Shown: positions 16,874 to 26,648 of the stretch, piece after piece
Layout of the letters: each line of letters opens with the position of its first letter
How positions within the stretch are numbered: position 1 is the stretch's first letter
Assembly (NCBI RefSeq): GCF_002858925.1
Contig: NZ_PJRS01000023.1
Coordinates: 1 to 64,000, forward strand
Length of the DNA: 64,000 nt
Direction of reading: 5' to 3'
Source: Caulobacter zeae
GTDB lineage: Bacteria > Pseudomonadota > Alphaproteobacteria > Caulobacterales > Caulobacteraceae
Notes under the pieces: model-generated
Seen by the model: only the letters and a program-made list of their open reading frames with translations
What the model was told of the DNA's origin: nothing
Database searches by the model: none
Position numbers and translations under genes: made by a program

Positions 16874-18658
16874 TCAACGCCCGGCCAGGGGCCAGACCAG
16901 CGCGATCAGGGCCGGCGCCGTCAGCAGGATCAGCAGCGACAACGGCGCGCCCAGGCGGGCGTAGTCGCCGAACCGGTAGCCGCCCGGCCCCAGCACCAGG
17001 GTGTTGCACTGGTGGCCGACGGGGGTGAGGAAGTCGCAGCCGGCCCCCACCGCCACGGCCATCAGGAACGGGTCGGGGCTGAGGCCCAGCCGCTCGGCCA
17101 GGCCAAGCCCGATGGGGGCGACGATCAGCACGGTGGCGGCGTTGTTGAGGAAGGGCGTGGCCAGCATCGCCACGGCCATCATCGCCGTCAGGGTCAGCAG
17201 CGGCGGCATGCCGTCGAAGGCCCCCGACAGCCAGGCGGCGATCAGGTCGGTGCCGCCGCTCTTCTGGATGGTGTCGCTGACCGGGATCATCGCGGCCACC
17301 AGCACCAGCACCGGCCCCTCCAGCGAGGCATAGGCCTCGCGCATGCGCAGGGCGCCGGTGGCCACCACCAGCACGGCGGCGGCAAAGAAGCCGGCCGCCA
17401 CCGGCAGCACGCCCAGCGCCACCAGCACCATGGCCCCGGCCAGGATGGCGGCGGGCAGGATCGCATGGCGCACCCCGCCCAGCCGCACCTCGCGCTCGGC
17501 CAGCGGCAGGCAGCCCAGGGCCTGAAGCGCGCCGGGCAGCTGCTGCTCGCTTCCCTGCAGCACGAGGATGTCGCCGGCCTTCATGCGGATGGTCGCCAGC
17601 CGCCCCGCCAGGCGATAGCCCGACCGACTGACCCCCAAGAGGTTGACGCCGTAGGTTTCGTTCAGGGCCAGGCCCTTGGCGGTCTTGCCGATCAGGTCGC
17701 TCTGCGCGCCGATCACCGCCTCGACCACCCGCACCTCGTCGGTCGGCTCGTCCATCACCACCGGCCGCTTGGCGTCGGACAGGCGCAGGCGGGCCTTGAG
17801 GATCAGCTCGTTCAGCGCCTGCTGCTGGCCCTCGAGCAGCAGCACGTCGCCGGGCAGGATCTTGCGGTTGACGTGCGGCGAGGCGATCCGCTCGCGGCCG
17901 CGCAGTATGGCCACCACCGCCACGGCGTCCTCGGCGGCGCGTTTCAGGTCGCCGACCCGGTTCTGCTCGAAGCTCCAGTCGTCGGGGATCTCGACCTCGG
18001 TGACATAGGCGTTGGCCGCCAGGGCCGCGTCGATATCGACCGCCGCCTCGCGTCCGGCCGGCAGCAGGCGGTAGGCGAAGGACAGATAGGCGATGGCCAT
18101 CACCGTCAGGGCCGCGCCCACCGGCATGAAGTCGAACATGGCGAAGGGCTTGCCCAGCGCTTCCTGGCGCACTTCGGAGACGATGATGTTGGGCGAGGTG
18201 CCGACCAGCACCGCCAGCCCGCCGACCAGCGAGCCGAACGACATCGGCATCAGGATCCGCGACGGCGGCACGCCGGTGTTCCTGGCCATGCGCAGGGCCG
18301 AGGGCATCATCAGGGCCAGGGCCCCGACGTTCTTGGTGGCCATCGACAGCACCGCGGTGATCGCCGCCATCACCGGCGCCTGGCTGCGCGCGGTCTTCAA
18401 CCGCGGCAGCAGCGGGGCCATCAGGGTGTCGACGATCCCCGACCGCGACACCGCCGCGCTCAGCACCAGGGCGCTGGCGATGATGATGACGATGTCGTTG
18501 GAAAAGCCGTCGAAGGCGCTCTTCACCGGGATCAGGCCCGACACCACGCCGACGGCCAGGGCCCCGACGGCGATCAGGTCGTAGCGCCAGCGGCCCCAGA
18601 CGAAGCAAAGCACCGTGGCGCCCACCAACGCGAAGGACAGTCCCTGCTGCAACGTCAC
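16874..18658 (-). CDS. SLC13-family permease with two TrkA-C domains
   Basis: A 594-residue inner-membrane anion transporter of the divalent anion:Na+ symporter type. The N-terminal half has about five membrane segments with the conserved SMATKNVGALALMMP and VGTSPNIIVS segments; two TrkA-C (RCK_C) regulatory domains lie at about residues 210-290 and 300-385; the C-terminal half has further membrane segments with FLNNAATVLIVAPI and VGHQCNTLV. This layout is found in putative sulfate or dicarboxylate permeases; the substrate is not known. It begins with GTG. It follows the histidine kinase gene by 78 bases on the same strand and may be co-transcribed with it. Confidence 0.88.
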   Translation of the reverse strand: MTLQQGLSFALVGATVLCFVWGRWRYDLIAVGALAVGVVSGLIPVKSAFDGFSNDIVIIIASALVLSAAVSRSGIVDTLMAPLLPRLKTARSQAPVMAAITAVLSMATKNVGALALMMPSALRMARNTGVPPSRILMPMSFGSLVGGLAVLVGTSPNIIVSEVRQEALGKPFAMFDFMPVGAALTVMAIAYLSFAYRLLPAGREAAVDIDAALAANAYVTEVEIPDDWSFEQNRVGDLKRAAEDAVAVVAILRGRERIASPHVNRKILPGDVLLLEGQQQALNELILKARLRLSDAKRPVVMDEPTDEVRVVEAVIGAQSDLIGKTAKGLALNETYGVNLLGVSRSGYRLAGRLATIRMKAGDILVLQGSEQQLPGALQALGCLPLAEREVRLGGVRHAILPAAILAGAMVLVALGVLPVAAGFFAAAVLVVATGALRMREAYASLEGPVLVLVAAMIPVSDTIQKSGGTDLIAAWLSGAFDGMPPLLTLTAMMAVAMLATPFLNNAATVLIVAPIGLGLAERLGLSPDPFLMAVAVGAGCDFLTPVGHQCNTLVLGPGGYRFGDYARLGAPLSLLILLTAPALIALVWPLAGR

Positions 18659-18736
18659 CCTTCGCGCCCTCCCCCAAGCTTGGCTCTGGGAGACAACGGG
18701 CGGAGGGGCGATCCGTTCAGCGCTCCGCGCAGACCC

Positions 18737-20581
18737 TCAGTGCAGCGCCTGGGCCACCTTGGCGGCCAGCTGCTCCACCGTGAACGGCTTGGGCAGCAGG
18801 GCCACGCCCGGGTCGACCACGCCGTTGTGGACCACGGCGTTGCGGGTATAGCCGGTGGTGTAGAGCACCTTCAGGTCGGGCCGCAGCAGGGCGGCGGCGT
18901 CGGCCAGCTGCCGGCCGGTCATGCCCGGCATGACGATGTCGGTGAACAGCAGGTCGACCGAGCCCAGCTCCTCGATCAGCCGCAGGGCCGTCTCGCCGTC
19001 GGGCGCGTGGCGGACGGTGTAGCCCAGCGATCGCAGGCTCTCGACGCTGACGCGGCGCAGGCTGTCCTCGTCCTCGACCACGACGATCAGGCGATCGGGC
19101 GAGCCGGGCGCGGGCTCGGCCGCCAGGGCCTCGACCGGCTCGGCCCGGCCCACGGCGTAGTCGCGCGGCAGGTACAGCTTCACGCTGGTTCCGGCGCCGG
19201 GCTCTGAATAGATGCGGGCGTGGCCGCCGGTCTGCTTGGCGAAGCCGTAGATCTGCGACAGGCCAAGGCCCGTGCCCAGGCCCGGACCCTTGGTGGTGAA
19301 GAACGGCTCGAAGGCCTGGGCCGCCACGTCCGGCGACATGCCGTGGCCGGTGTCGGTGACGCTGACCATCACGTACTGGCCGGCGACCGCCTCGGGATGC
19401 AGGGCGGCGTAGTCGTCGTCGAGATAGGTGTTGGCCGTCTCGATGGTCAGGCGGCCGCCTTCCGGCATGGCGTCGCGGGCGTTGACCACCAGGTTCAGCA
19501 CCGCGCTCTCGACCTGGGCCGGATCGGCGAAGGTGCGCCACAGGCCGCCGGCCAGCACCGTCTCAATGCGGATCGTCTCGCCCAGGGTGCGCAGCAACAT
19601 GTCGGACATGCCCGCGACCAGGCCGTTGACGTCGATCGAGCGCGGCTCCAGCGCCTGGCGGCGCGAGAAGGCCAGGAGGCGCTTGGTCAGGGTGGCGGCG
19701 CGCACCGAGGCGTCCTGGGCGGCCAGCAGCCGGCGGTCCAGGCGGACGGCGTCGTCGCTATGGCGGCGGGCCAGCTCGATATTGCCGATGATCACCGCCA
19801 GCATGTTGTTGAAGTCGTGCGCGATGCCCCCGGTCAGCTGGCCGACGGCCTCCATCTTCTGCAGTTGGCGGACCTGGCCCTCGGCGCTCTCGCGCTCGGC
19901 CGCCTCCTGGCGCAGGCGGGCGTTGGCGTCGACCTCGGCCAGGTGCGCGCGCTCCAGCGCCCGCGCGTCGCGGCGGGCATGGCCCAGCCACAGCAGCACC
20001 ACCGCGAAGGCCGCCCCCACCAGCACCGCCAGGCTGGCGAACAGGCCGTAGCTCAGCCGGCGGCTGGCGGCGATGCGCTCGCGCAGCAGCACCGTCTCGC
20101 GCGCCGACATGCCGGCCAGCTGCGAGCGCAGCTCGTCCATGGTGCGCAGGCCCTGGTCGCGGCGGATGATGTCCAGCGCCTCGCTGTCGCGGCCCTGGCG
20201 GCGCAGGGCGACGGTGGCGTCCAGCTCCTCGAACTTGGTCCGCATCAGCGGCCGCAGCGCGTCGACGGCCCGCACCTGTTCGGGATTGTCGGCCACCAGC
20301 TTCTCCAGCTCGGCGACATCGATGGCCACCTGGTCGCGGGCGGCGCGGTAGGGCGAAAGGTAGATATCCTTGCCGGTCAGCAGATAGCCGCGCTGGCCGG
20401 TCTCGGCGTCCTGCAAGTCCGACAGCACGACCATCAGCTTGCGCTGGACGTCGACGGTGTGGCGCACGCTGTCCAGGCGCTGCTCGTAGCTGCGCGCCGC
20501 CAGGATCGTCGCCCCGCCCAGCACCAGCAGGGCCAGCACCGACAGCGCCATGATGCGGTTCGGACGAAACACCAGCGCCAT
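18737..20581 (-). CDS. hybrid sensor histidine kinase/response regulator with CHASE3 domain
   Basis: A 614-residue membrane kinase. Order: membrane helix (residues 10-30), periplasmic CHASE3 domain (about 35-165, with [15 protein letters not shown]), second membrane helix (about 178-200), a short coiled linker, a dimerisation domain with the phosphorylated His255 in [17 protein letters not shown], an ATPase domain with N ([11 protein letters not shown]), G1 (DTGHGM) and G2 ([11 protein letters not shown]) boxes, and a C-terminal receiver with Asp548 ([11 protein letters not shown]). The signal is not known. The ATG at 20581 is preferred over a TTG five codons upstream. No separate output regulator lies nearby. 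Confidence 0.93.
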   Translation of the reverse strand: MALVFRPNRIMALSVLALLVLGGATILAARSYEQRLDSVRHTVDVQRKLMVVLSDLQDAETGQRGYLLTGKDIYLSPYRAARDQVAIDVAELEKLVADNPEQVRAVDALRPLMRTKFEELDATVALRRQGRDSEALDIIRRDQGLRTMDELRSQLAGMSARETVLLRERIAASRRLSYGLFASLAVLVGAAFAVVLLWLGHARRDARALERAHLAEVDANARLRQEAAERESAEGQVRQLQKMEAVGQLTGGIAHDFNNMLAVIIGNIELARRHSDDAVRLDRRLLAAQDASVRAATLTKRLLAFSRRQALEPRSIDVNGLVAGMSDMLLRTLGETIRIETVLAGGLWRTFADPAQVESAVLNLVVNARDAMPEGGRLTIETANTYLDDDYAALHPEAVAGQYVMVSVTDTGHGMSPDVAAQAFEPFFTTKGPGLGTGLGLSQIYGFAKQTGGHARIYSEPGAGTSVKLYLPRDYAVGRAEPVEALAAEPAPGSPDRLIVVVEDEDSLRRVSVESLRSLGYTVRHAPDGETALRLIEELGSVDLLFTDIVMPGMTGRQLADAAALLRPDLKVLYTTGYTRNAVVHNGVVDPGVALLPKPFTVEQLAAKVAQALH

Positions 20582-20677
20582 ACTCGCGGCCCCCAACTCG
20601 CGCCCGGGAAAGCGAAGCGCTCAGCTTCCACGACAGTTGGACGAGTTGCCGCCGCCGGGCAAGCCGCCAGAGCGGGA

Positions 20678-21244
20678 TCAGGCCGGCTCGTCGCCCTTCC
20701 AGCACCCCTTGAGGCTCGCCGCGGCCTGCGACCACCATCCGGCCACGGGCGAGTCCATGTCGCCATCGATCGTGATCGCGACAGCCGCGCCTTTCGCTCC
20801 GGTTCGCGCGCCCTGGTTCCAGAAGCTGTGAGCGATCCCGTCCAGGGGCGGCGGCTTGATGTCCTCCACGCCCACGCCGGGCGCCTCGGGGCGGACCGGC
20901 GGCAGGGCCTCCATCGCCTCCAGCGCCGCCTTCACGGCCGGGCAGGTGCGGGAGTCGGCCCAGACAAGGCCCTTGTTCCCCGCCAGGTCGCCGAACGCCC
21001 GCCGGATCACCCAGCGGCGCTCGCCGCCCGCGTCCCGGAGGGCGTAGAGGCTGTTGGAGGTCCAGAACTGGCCCAGGGCCGCGACCTGGTCGAGCGTCGC
21101 GAAGGGCCACGTGTCGCGGTGCCGGATCGCGCGGCTGGCGGCGCGGGCCGCAGCCGCGTCGGCGCGAACCGTTTCCGACGAGGCCGCGCGCGCCTCGACC
21201 ACGGACGGCGCCGCCAGGACCGCGAGCGCCGCCGCCAGCATCAT
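20678..21244 (-). CDS. hypothetical periplasmic protein
   Basis: A 188-residue product with a signal peptide (MMLAAALAVLAAPSVVEARA). The mature part has two cysteines, in DSRTCPAVKAAL and LKGCWKGDEPA, and aromatic motifs (TWPFATLDQVAALGQFWTSN, HSFWNQGARTG); I recognise no family. It starts five bases after the stop of the CCA-adding enzyme gene, so it is translated from the same mRNA. Either of two adjacent ATG codons could be used. Confidence 0.65.
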   Translation of the reverse strand: MMLAAALAVLAAPSVVEARAASSETVRADAAAARAASRAIRHRDTWPFATLDQVAALGQFWTSNSLYALRDAGGERRWVIRRAFGDLAGNKGLVWADSRTCPAVKAALEAMEALPPVRPEAPGVGVEDIKPPPLDGIAHSFWNQGARTGAKGAAVAITIDGDMDSPVAGWWSQAAASLKGCWKGDEPA

Positions 21245-21249
21245 GCGCC

Positions 21250-22503
21250 TCAAACCGCCATGCCCTGGACCACCGCCTTCAGGCGCTCGATCACCGACAG
21301 CTTGTCCTCGATGAAGTCCTGGTCGATCCACCAGATCTCGACCTCGCGCATCACCTCGCCGACCAGCGGGCCCTTGGGCACGCCGGCGCGCATGACTTCC
21401 TCGCCGGTCATCGGGAAGCTCGGCGGATCCCAGTTCTCGGCCAGGGCCAGCAAGGCGCGCCACTGCGAGGTGGTGGCCGGCCGGGTCGAGCCGGCCCAGG
21501 CCAGCTTCACCCGGTCGGTGAAGGTGCGCAGGCTTAGGGCATAGACGGCCCGCCGGGCCTCGCGCGGGCTCATCCACGAGACGATGCGCGGCGAGGTGCC
21601 GACCGCCTCGATCAGCCGCTCCTTCAGGGCGTTGGAAAGCCGCAGCCGCTCGGCCAGCTCGCGGGCCAGCACGGCGTCGTCGGGGATCAGGGCGGCCAGG
21701 CGCAGCTCGACGTCGTTCTCGAACAATTGCTCGGTCTCGATGGCGACCAGGCCGTCGAGGCGGGCCAGCGACTTGACGAACGGCAGGATGGCGCCCAGCA
21801 CGCCGGTGGCCGCCATCAGCCGCAGGGCCGGACGCGGATCCTCGGCCGCCAGCAGCTTGAGGATCTCCTTCTGGGTGCGCTCGGCGGCGCGGCCAGAGAC
21901 CAGGCCCTTGAGCGCCTTGCAGGCGGCCAGGGCCTTGGCGTCGGGCTCGCCCTTGCCGTACCAGGCCTGGAAGCGGAAGAAGCGCAGGATGCGCAGGTAG
22001 TCCTCGCGGATGCGGGTCATCGGCTCGCCGACGAACACCACCTTGCCGTCCCTGGCGTCCTGCACCCCGTGGCCGGTGGGGTCGTAGAGCCGGCCCTCGC
22101 CGTCGACATAGAGGGCGTTGAAGCGGAAGTCGCGGCGCTGGGCGTCCTCTTCCCAGGCATGGGTGAAGGCCACCACCGCCCGGCGGCCGTCGGTGGAGAC
22201 GTCGCGACGCAGGGTGGTGATCTCGAACGGGATCTTGCCGGAGACGGCCGTGACCGTGCCGTGGTCGACTCCGGTGGGGATGGCCTTCAGCCCCGCCTCG
22301 CCCAGCGCCTCGATCACCTGGTCGGGCGTAAGCGTGGTGGCGATGTCGATGTCGTCGACCGGCTTGTTCATCAGCGTGTTGCGCACGCAGCCGCCGACAA
22401 AGCGGGCGCAGCCCGGACGGCCCTTGGCCTCCAGGGCGGCGATCACCGCCTTGGTCTCGGGCCATGCCATCCATGGCGGCTGGCCGATGGTCTGGGTTTC
22501 CAC
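21250..22503 (-). CDS. CCA-adding tRNA nucleotidyltransferase family protein
   Basis: Class II nucleotidyltransferase (poly(A) polymerase/CCA-adding head domain). Visible motifs are GGCVRNTLMNK, the metal-binding DDIDIATTL, RRDFRFNALYVD and RIREDYLRILRFFRFQAWYG, in the order typical of CCA enzymes; it most likely adds or repairs the 3' CCA of tRNA. 417 residues. The GTG at 22503 is preferred: GGGGG sits seven bases upstream. A TTG seven codons earlier is possible but has no such site. Whether it acts as CCA enzyme or poly(A) polymerase cannot be decided by eye. Confidence 0.9.
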   Translation of the reverse strand: METQTIGQPPWMAWPETKAVIAALEAKGRPGCARFVGGCVRNTLMNKPVDDIDIATTLTPDQVIEALGEAGLKAIPTGVDHGTVTAVSGKIPFEITTLRRDVSTDGRRAVVAFTHAWEEDAQRRDFRFNALYVDGEGRLYDPTGHGVQDARDGKVVFVGEPMTRIREDYLRILRFFRFQAWYGKGEPDAKALAACKALKGLVSGRAAERTQKEILKLLAAEDPRPALRLMAATGVLGAILPFVKSLARLDGLVAIETEQLFENDVELRLAALIPDDAVLARELAERLRLSNALKERLIEAVGTSPRIVSWMSPREARRAVYALSLRTFTDRVKLAWAGSTRPATTSQWRALLALAENWDPPSFPMTGEEVMRAGVPKGPLVGEVMREVEIWWIDQDFIEDKLSVIERLKAVVQGMAV

Positions 22504-22638
22504 GCGACGTCCCCCTTTACGCAACGGCAGGCCGCGGCCCGTTGGCGCGGGCGGTACGTCCTGCTTTCAAACGACTATTTCAGGGAATGGACGCTCGCGC
22601 CAAGAGCGGAAACGCGCTCGTCCCCAACTGTCGGAATC

Positions 22639-23295
22639 TTAGGCCTCGACCGCGACGCTCTCGGGGTGCAGCCGCTCGTACAGCGCCCGCAGCATCCCCG
22701 CCGTCGCGCCCCAGATGAACCGCTCGTTCCACGGCATGGCGTAGAAGAACCGCCGGCCGGTGGGCGTGTCGCGGTGCTGGCGCTGGTGGTTGGCGGGGTC
22801 CATCAGAAAGTCGAACGGCGTCTCGAAGACGTCGGCCACCTCGTCGGGATTGGCGACCAGCTCGCAGGCCGGGTCGACGAACCCGACCACCGGCGTCACG
22901 TGGAAGCCGGTCACCGTGGCGTAGCCCTGGATCAGGCCGGCCACCTCGACGAAGCGGGGATCAAGGCCCACCTCCTCGTTGGCCTCGCGCAGGGCCGTGC
23001 CCCACGGCGTCTCGCCCGGATCGCAGCGGCCGCCGGGAAAGGCGATCTGGCCGGTGTGGCTGCGCAGGGTGTCCGAGCGCCTGGTGAGGATGACGTTCAG
23101 GCTCTCTGGCCGCTGCACCAGGCCGATCAGCACGGCGGCCGGCCGCAGGGCGTGGGGATTGTCGATCTTCATCCCCGGATTGAGGTCGAAGTCCGAGCGC
23201 CAGTCGTTCTTCAGGCTGGGGTCGTAGGCCTCGATCGGGTCGAGCCGGCTCTTGATGAAGTCCCGGCGGGCGGCGGCGTTGCACTGGGGGATCAT
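22639..23295 (-). CDS. Nudix hydrolase, CoA pyrophosphatase-like
   Basis: A 218-residue Nudix enzyme. The Nudix box spans residues 89-111, with the G-x5-E-x7-R-E-x2-E-E-x-G-L spacing. The preceding LTRRSDTLRSHTGQIAFPGG matches the NuCoA motif of CoA and acyl-CoA pyrophosphatases (NudL type), which split CoA into phosphopantetheine and 3',5'-ADP. Its ATG overlaps the stop of the DUF1285 gene by four bases (ATGA), so the pair is translationally coupled. Confidence 0.92.
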   Translation of the reverse strand: MIPQCNAAARRDFIKSRLDPIEAYDPSLKNDWRSDFDLNPGMKIDNPHALRPAAVLIGLVQRPESLNVILTRRSDTLRSHTGQIAFPGGRCDPGETPWGTALREANEEVGLDPRFVEVAGLIQGYATVTGFHVTPVVGFVDPACELVANPDEVADVFETPFDFLMDPANHQRQHRDTPTGRRFFYAMPWNERFIWGATAGMLRALYERLHPESVAVEA

Positions 23296-23882
23296 GCCCG
23301 ATCACTCGCAACAGGCCCCACGGCGAACCAAGCGCCGTTCGAGGCCACGCCGAAGCGCGGGCCCTCCGGGGTGTCGCGCTCGGCAGCCATCTCGACCAGC
23401 TCGTAGAACACCGGCCGGGCGATCAGCGCCTCCAGGCCCCGGCGCACGTGCAGATAGGGCCGCGGCTCGCCGCTCGTGGGGTCCTCCTCGACGCGGATGG
23501 CGTGGTCGGGGCCGGCCACGACCTCGTCGCCGACATTGGTCAGGAAACGCAGGGCCTCGCCGTCGCGGTCGACGCGCACGGCGATGAACGGCGCGTCCTC
23601 GACCGTGATCCTCATCTTCTCCACCGGGGTGACCAAATGGAAGCCGTCGGGGTCGCGCCGCAGGATGGTCGAGAACAGGCGCACCAAGGCCTCGCGGCCG
23701 ATCGGCGTTCCCTCGTGGAACCAGACCCCGTCCCTGGCGATGCGGATGTCGATGTCGCCGCAGTGGGGCGGGTTCCACAGGTGCACCGGCGGCAGGCCCT
23801 TGCCGCCGCCGGCCCCATCACCGGCCGCCTTGGCGGCCTGGGCGACGCCGTCGAGTCCGGAGCTGGCTGTGTCTGAGGGCAT
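23292..23882 (-). CDS. DUF1285 family protein
   Basis: A 196-residue protein with a low-complexity N-terminus and a conserved core that starts LPPVHLWNPPHCGDIDIRIARDGVWFHEGTPI, typical of DUF1285, followed by REALVRLFSTILRRD and VEDAPFIAV. Function unknown; a soluble strand-rich cytoplasmic protein. It is the first gene of a pair with the Nudix hydrolase, an arrangement I know in other alphaproteobacteria. Confidence 0.85.
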   Translation of the reverse strand: MPSDTASSGLDGVAQAAKAAGDGAGGGKGLPPVHLWNPPHCGDIDIRIARDGVWFHEGTPIGREALVRLFSTILRRDPDGFHLVTPVEKMRITVEDAPFIAVRVDRDGEALRFLTNVGDEVVAGPDHAIRVEEDPTSGEPRPYLHVRRGLEALIARPVFYELVEMAAERDTPEGPRFGVASNGAWFAVGPVASDRA

Positions 23883-23958
23883 GGACCTCAGTTAGGTCAT
23901 GCGCGCCCCAGGCTCAAGCGAAGCCTGGGGATGGTCTCACATGCTGCTTCGGTGCGTG

Positions 23959-24042
23959 ATCCTCGTCCCTCGACAAGCTCAGGATGAGGATCATGTAAGG
24001 ACTCGGGCAGCAGAAAAACCTCATCCTGAGCCTGTCGAAGCC
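23959..24042. repeat. family F (REP-like) inverted pair
   Basis: Two units, tcgacaagctcaggatgagg and its reverse complement form cctcatcctgagcctgtcga, face each other about 30 bases apart. The same paired arrangement recurs at 60238 and 63350. Each unit is itself a weak palindrome (agctcaggatgag). Confidence 0.85.
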
Positions 24043-24115
24043 TGCCCCGGGCGGGCCGCGCCAGCGGCGCGACCCGGGGGACGAGGTTTTCGCCCCTGAC
24101 GCCAAGCGTGAAGCC

Positions 24116-24637
24116 CTAGGAAGCCGCCACGCGCCCTTCGAAGCCTTCGTCGCCGCCGGGGACCAAGGCCTTGAGCAGCACCCGGCGCTGGTCGGCGGGG
24201 CCGGGCATCACGACCTTGGCGGCTGGCGCGGCGGAAAAGCCGATGCGGGCGAAGTAAGGCGCGTCGCCGACCAGCAGCACGGCGTTCCAGCCGGCCTGCG
24301 TCGCGGCCTGACAGGCGGCCTCGACCAGGGCCTGGCCCAGGCCCGCGCTGCGCCGCTCGGAATCCACTGCCAGCGGGCCCAGGAAGGCGGCGGGCTTGCC
24401 GCCGATGGTCACCGGCCACAGCCGCACGCTGCCGATCACCTGGTCGCCGCGCAGGGCGACGAACGAGCAGGCGTCGAGCTTATGGTTGCTCTCGCGCAGC
24501 CGCTCGGACGACTTGGCGAAGCGGCCGGGCCCGAAGGCGCGGTCGACCAGCGCCTCGACTGCGGCGGCGTGCTGCGGGGCCTCGAGCTCGATCGAGGGGG
24601 CGTCTTGCGGAACGAGGGCGGCGGAAGAAGCGGTCAT
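24116..24637 (-). CDS. GNAT family N-acetyltransferase
   Basis: A 173-residue acetyl-CoA-dependent acetyltransferase resembling YhbS. The core shows IGSVRLWPV, then LGPLAVDSERRSAGLGQALVEAA with the acetyl-CoA binding R/Q-x-x-G-x-G/A pattern (RRSAGLG), and LLVGDAPYFARIGF, the YhbS-like C-terminal motif. The acceptor substrate is unknown. Divergent from the MFS gene. Confidence 0.88.
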   Translation of the reverse strand: MTASSAALVPQDAPSIELEAPQHAAAVEALVDRAFGPGRFAKSSERLRESNHKLDACSFVALRGDQVIGSVRLWPVTIGGKPAAFLGPLAVDSERRSAGLGQALVEAACQAATQAGWNAVLLVGDAPYFARIGFSAAPAAKVVMPGPADQRRVLLKALVPGGDEGFEGRVAAS

Positions 24638-24902
24638 GAGGCGACGAGGATCCGGGTGCGAACGGGGGATTTATCCCCGGCGCGTGACGCGGCCGCGACG
24701 GCCGCCGTTCCCGGGGGTGCGTTAGGCGCGAACGGTGGTCCGCGCGGCGCAGGTTCGTCGTTGGCGTCGCATCGGCGGCGCTCTCCCCGTGGCAGAGGCG
24801 CGCGGCATAGGGCGCTATGACCCCCACGTCAACGAAATCGACGTGCTTATGAGACAAACGCGATTGCGACGCTTCGTCTCAAGGAGCAGGGTCCGCGCCG
24901 AA

Positions 24903-26165
24903 ATGTCAGACCCCTCCGCCCTCCCCGCCGATCCCGACACCTCGACCCGCGCCCTGCTTCGCCAGCGCGACTACCTGCTGTTCTGGGGGGCGCGGTTCAC
25001 GGGCACCCTGGGCGTGCAGATCCAGGCCGTGGCGCTGGGCTGGCAGGTCTACGCCATCGCCCGCCAGACCATGTCGATCGGCGAGTCGGCCTTCATGGTC
25101 AGCATGATCGGCCTGGCGCAGTTCGTGCCGCTGTTCCTGCTGACCCTGATCGCCGGCGAGACCGCCGACCGCCGCAGCCGCAAGCACATCGCCATGATCA
25201 CCTTGGGCGTCGACACGCTCAGCGTGCTGGTGCTGCTGTTCATGGCCGTGCGGGGCATCCACGCCCTGTGGCCGATTTTCACCATGGCGGTGTTCTTCGG
25301 GGCCAGCCGGGCCTTCATGTCGCCAGCGGTCAGCGCCATGGGGCCGATGCTGGTGCCGCGCCCGCTGCTGCCGCGCGCCATCGCCTGGAACTCGCTGGCC
25401 TGGCAGGGGGCCTCGATCGCCGGACCAGCCCTGGGCGGGCTTCTGCTGACGCATTCGGCGGGCCTGGCCTTCGGCGGGGCGGCGGCGCTCTACATCGTCG
25501 GCCAGGTCCTGCTGGCGGCCATCAAGAAGTCGACCACGCCCGAGGCCCAGCCGGGCTCGCGCCTGGAACTGATCAAGGAGGGGCTGGCCTATGTGTGGAA
25601 CAACAAGATCGTCTTCGGCTCGATCTCTCTGGACCTGTTCGCGGTGATCCTGGGCGGGGCCACGGCCCTGCTGCCCGTCTTCGCCCGCGACGTTCTGAAC
25701 ATCGGGCCCAGCGGCTTTGGCCTGCTGCGCGCCTCGCCGGCCATCGGCGCGACCCTCGTGGCGATCTACCTGGCCAGCAACCCGATCCGCCGCCACGCCG
25801 GCCGGATCATGTTCGCCGGCGTGGCGGTGTTCGGCGCGGCCACCGTAGTCTTCGGCCTGTCCAACCTGGTGTGGCTGTCGGTGGCGGCGCTGGCGGTGCT
25901 GGGCGGGGCCGACATGCTGTCGGTCTATGTGCGCCAGACCCTGGTGCAACTGGTCACCCCCGACGCCATGCGCGGCCGCGTCTCGGCCGTCTCGGGCGTG
26001 TTCATCAGCGCCTCCAACGAGCTGGGCGAAGTCGAGAGCGGCGCGGTCGCCTGGCTGCTCGGCCCGGTGCGGGGCGTGGTGTTCGGCGGCCTGGGCGCCA
26101 TCGCCGTCACCGGCCTGTGGGCCTGGCTGTTCCCGGCGCTGAGGAAGGCGGATCGGCTGGAGTAG
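24903..26165 (+). CDS. MFS transporter (EntS-like)
   Basis: A 420-residue major facilitator with twelve predicted membrane helices. It belongs to the subgroup with an RDYLLFWGARFTGTLGVQIQ start and a loop-2/3 GETADRRSRKHIA motif, as in the enterobactin exporter EntS and related exporters. The substrate is unknown. The ATG at 24903 is chosen because the upstream extension is unlike the family. AAGGAG lies 18 bases upstream, farther than usual. No metal or siderophore gene lies nearby, so a drug or metabolite efflux role is equally possible. Confidence 0.87.
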   Translation: MSDPSALPADPDTSTRALLRQRDYLLFWGARFTGTLGVQIQAVALGWQVYAIARQTMSIGESAFMVSMIGLAQFVPLFLLTLIAGETADRRSRKHIAMITLGVDTLSVLVLLFMAVRGIHALWPIFTMAVFFGASRAFMSPAVSAMGPMLVPRPLLPRAIAWNSLAWQGASIAGPALGGLLLTHSAGLAFGGAAALYIVGQVLLAAIKKSTTPEAQPGSRLELIKEGLAYVWNNKIVFGSISLDLFAVILGGATALLPVFARDVLNIGPSGFGLLRASPAIGATLVAIYLASNPIRRHAGRIMFAGVAVFGAATVVFGLSNLVWLSVAALAVLGGADMLSVYVRQTLVQLVTPDAMRGRVSAVSGVFISASNELGEVESGAVAWLLGPVRGVVFGGLGAIAVTGLWAWLFPALRKADRLE

Positions 26166-26168
26166 GCC

Positions 26169-26648
26169 TCAGGCCCCCGCCAGCTTCGCCAGCGCATCCC
26201 CGGTCATCCGCCGCACGGTCCACTCGTCCATCGCCGCCGCGCCCAGGCTGTCATAGAAGGCGATCGACGGAGCGTTCCAGTCCAGCACGGCCCATTCCAG
26301 CCGGCCCAGGTTCTCGGCCACGCAGCGGCGGGCGAGGTTGGCCAGCAGCGCCTTGCCCGCGCCTGCGCCGCGCGCGGCCGGCCGCACGAACAGGTCCTCC
26401 AGATAGATCCCGTGGCGGCCGACGAAGGTGGAGTAGTTGTAGAACCACAGGGCCAGGCCCACCGGCTCGCCGTCGATCTCGGCTATGTCGCAGAAGGCCT
26501 TGGGCGCATCGCCAAACAGCGCCGCCTCGATGTGGGCTTGCGTGGCCTCCACCTCGTGCAGCAGCTTCTCGTACTCCGCCAGGTCGCGGATGAACGACAG
26601 GATCAGGGCCGCGTCTTCGGGCGCGGCGGGACGGACGGTGACGGGCAT
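26169..26648 (-). CDS. GNAT family N-acetyltransferase (diamine acetyltransferase-like)
   Basis: A 159-residue GNAT. It has the pattern of the spermidine/spermine acetyltransferase-like group: VTVRPAAPEDAALILSFIRDLAEYE, the ALWFYNYSTFVGRHGIYLEDLFV core and RPAARGAGAGKALLANLA, the acetyl-CoA loop. The N-terminus of a longer frame upstream is not GNAT-like. Its ATG overlaps the ATG of the divergent TfoX-type gene in a shared CATG at 26646-26649. Confidence 0.9.
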   Translation of the reverse strand: MPVTVRPAAPEDAALILSFIRDLAEYEKLLHEVEATQAHIEAALFGDAPKAFCDIAEIDGEPVGLALWFYNYSTFVGRHGIYLEDLFVRPAARGAGAGKALLANLARRCVAENLGRLEWAVLDWNAPSIAFYDSLGAAAMDEWTVRRMTGDALAKLAGA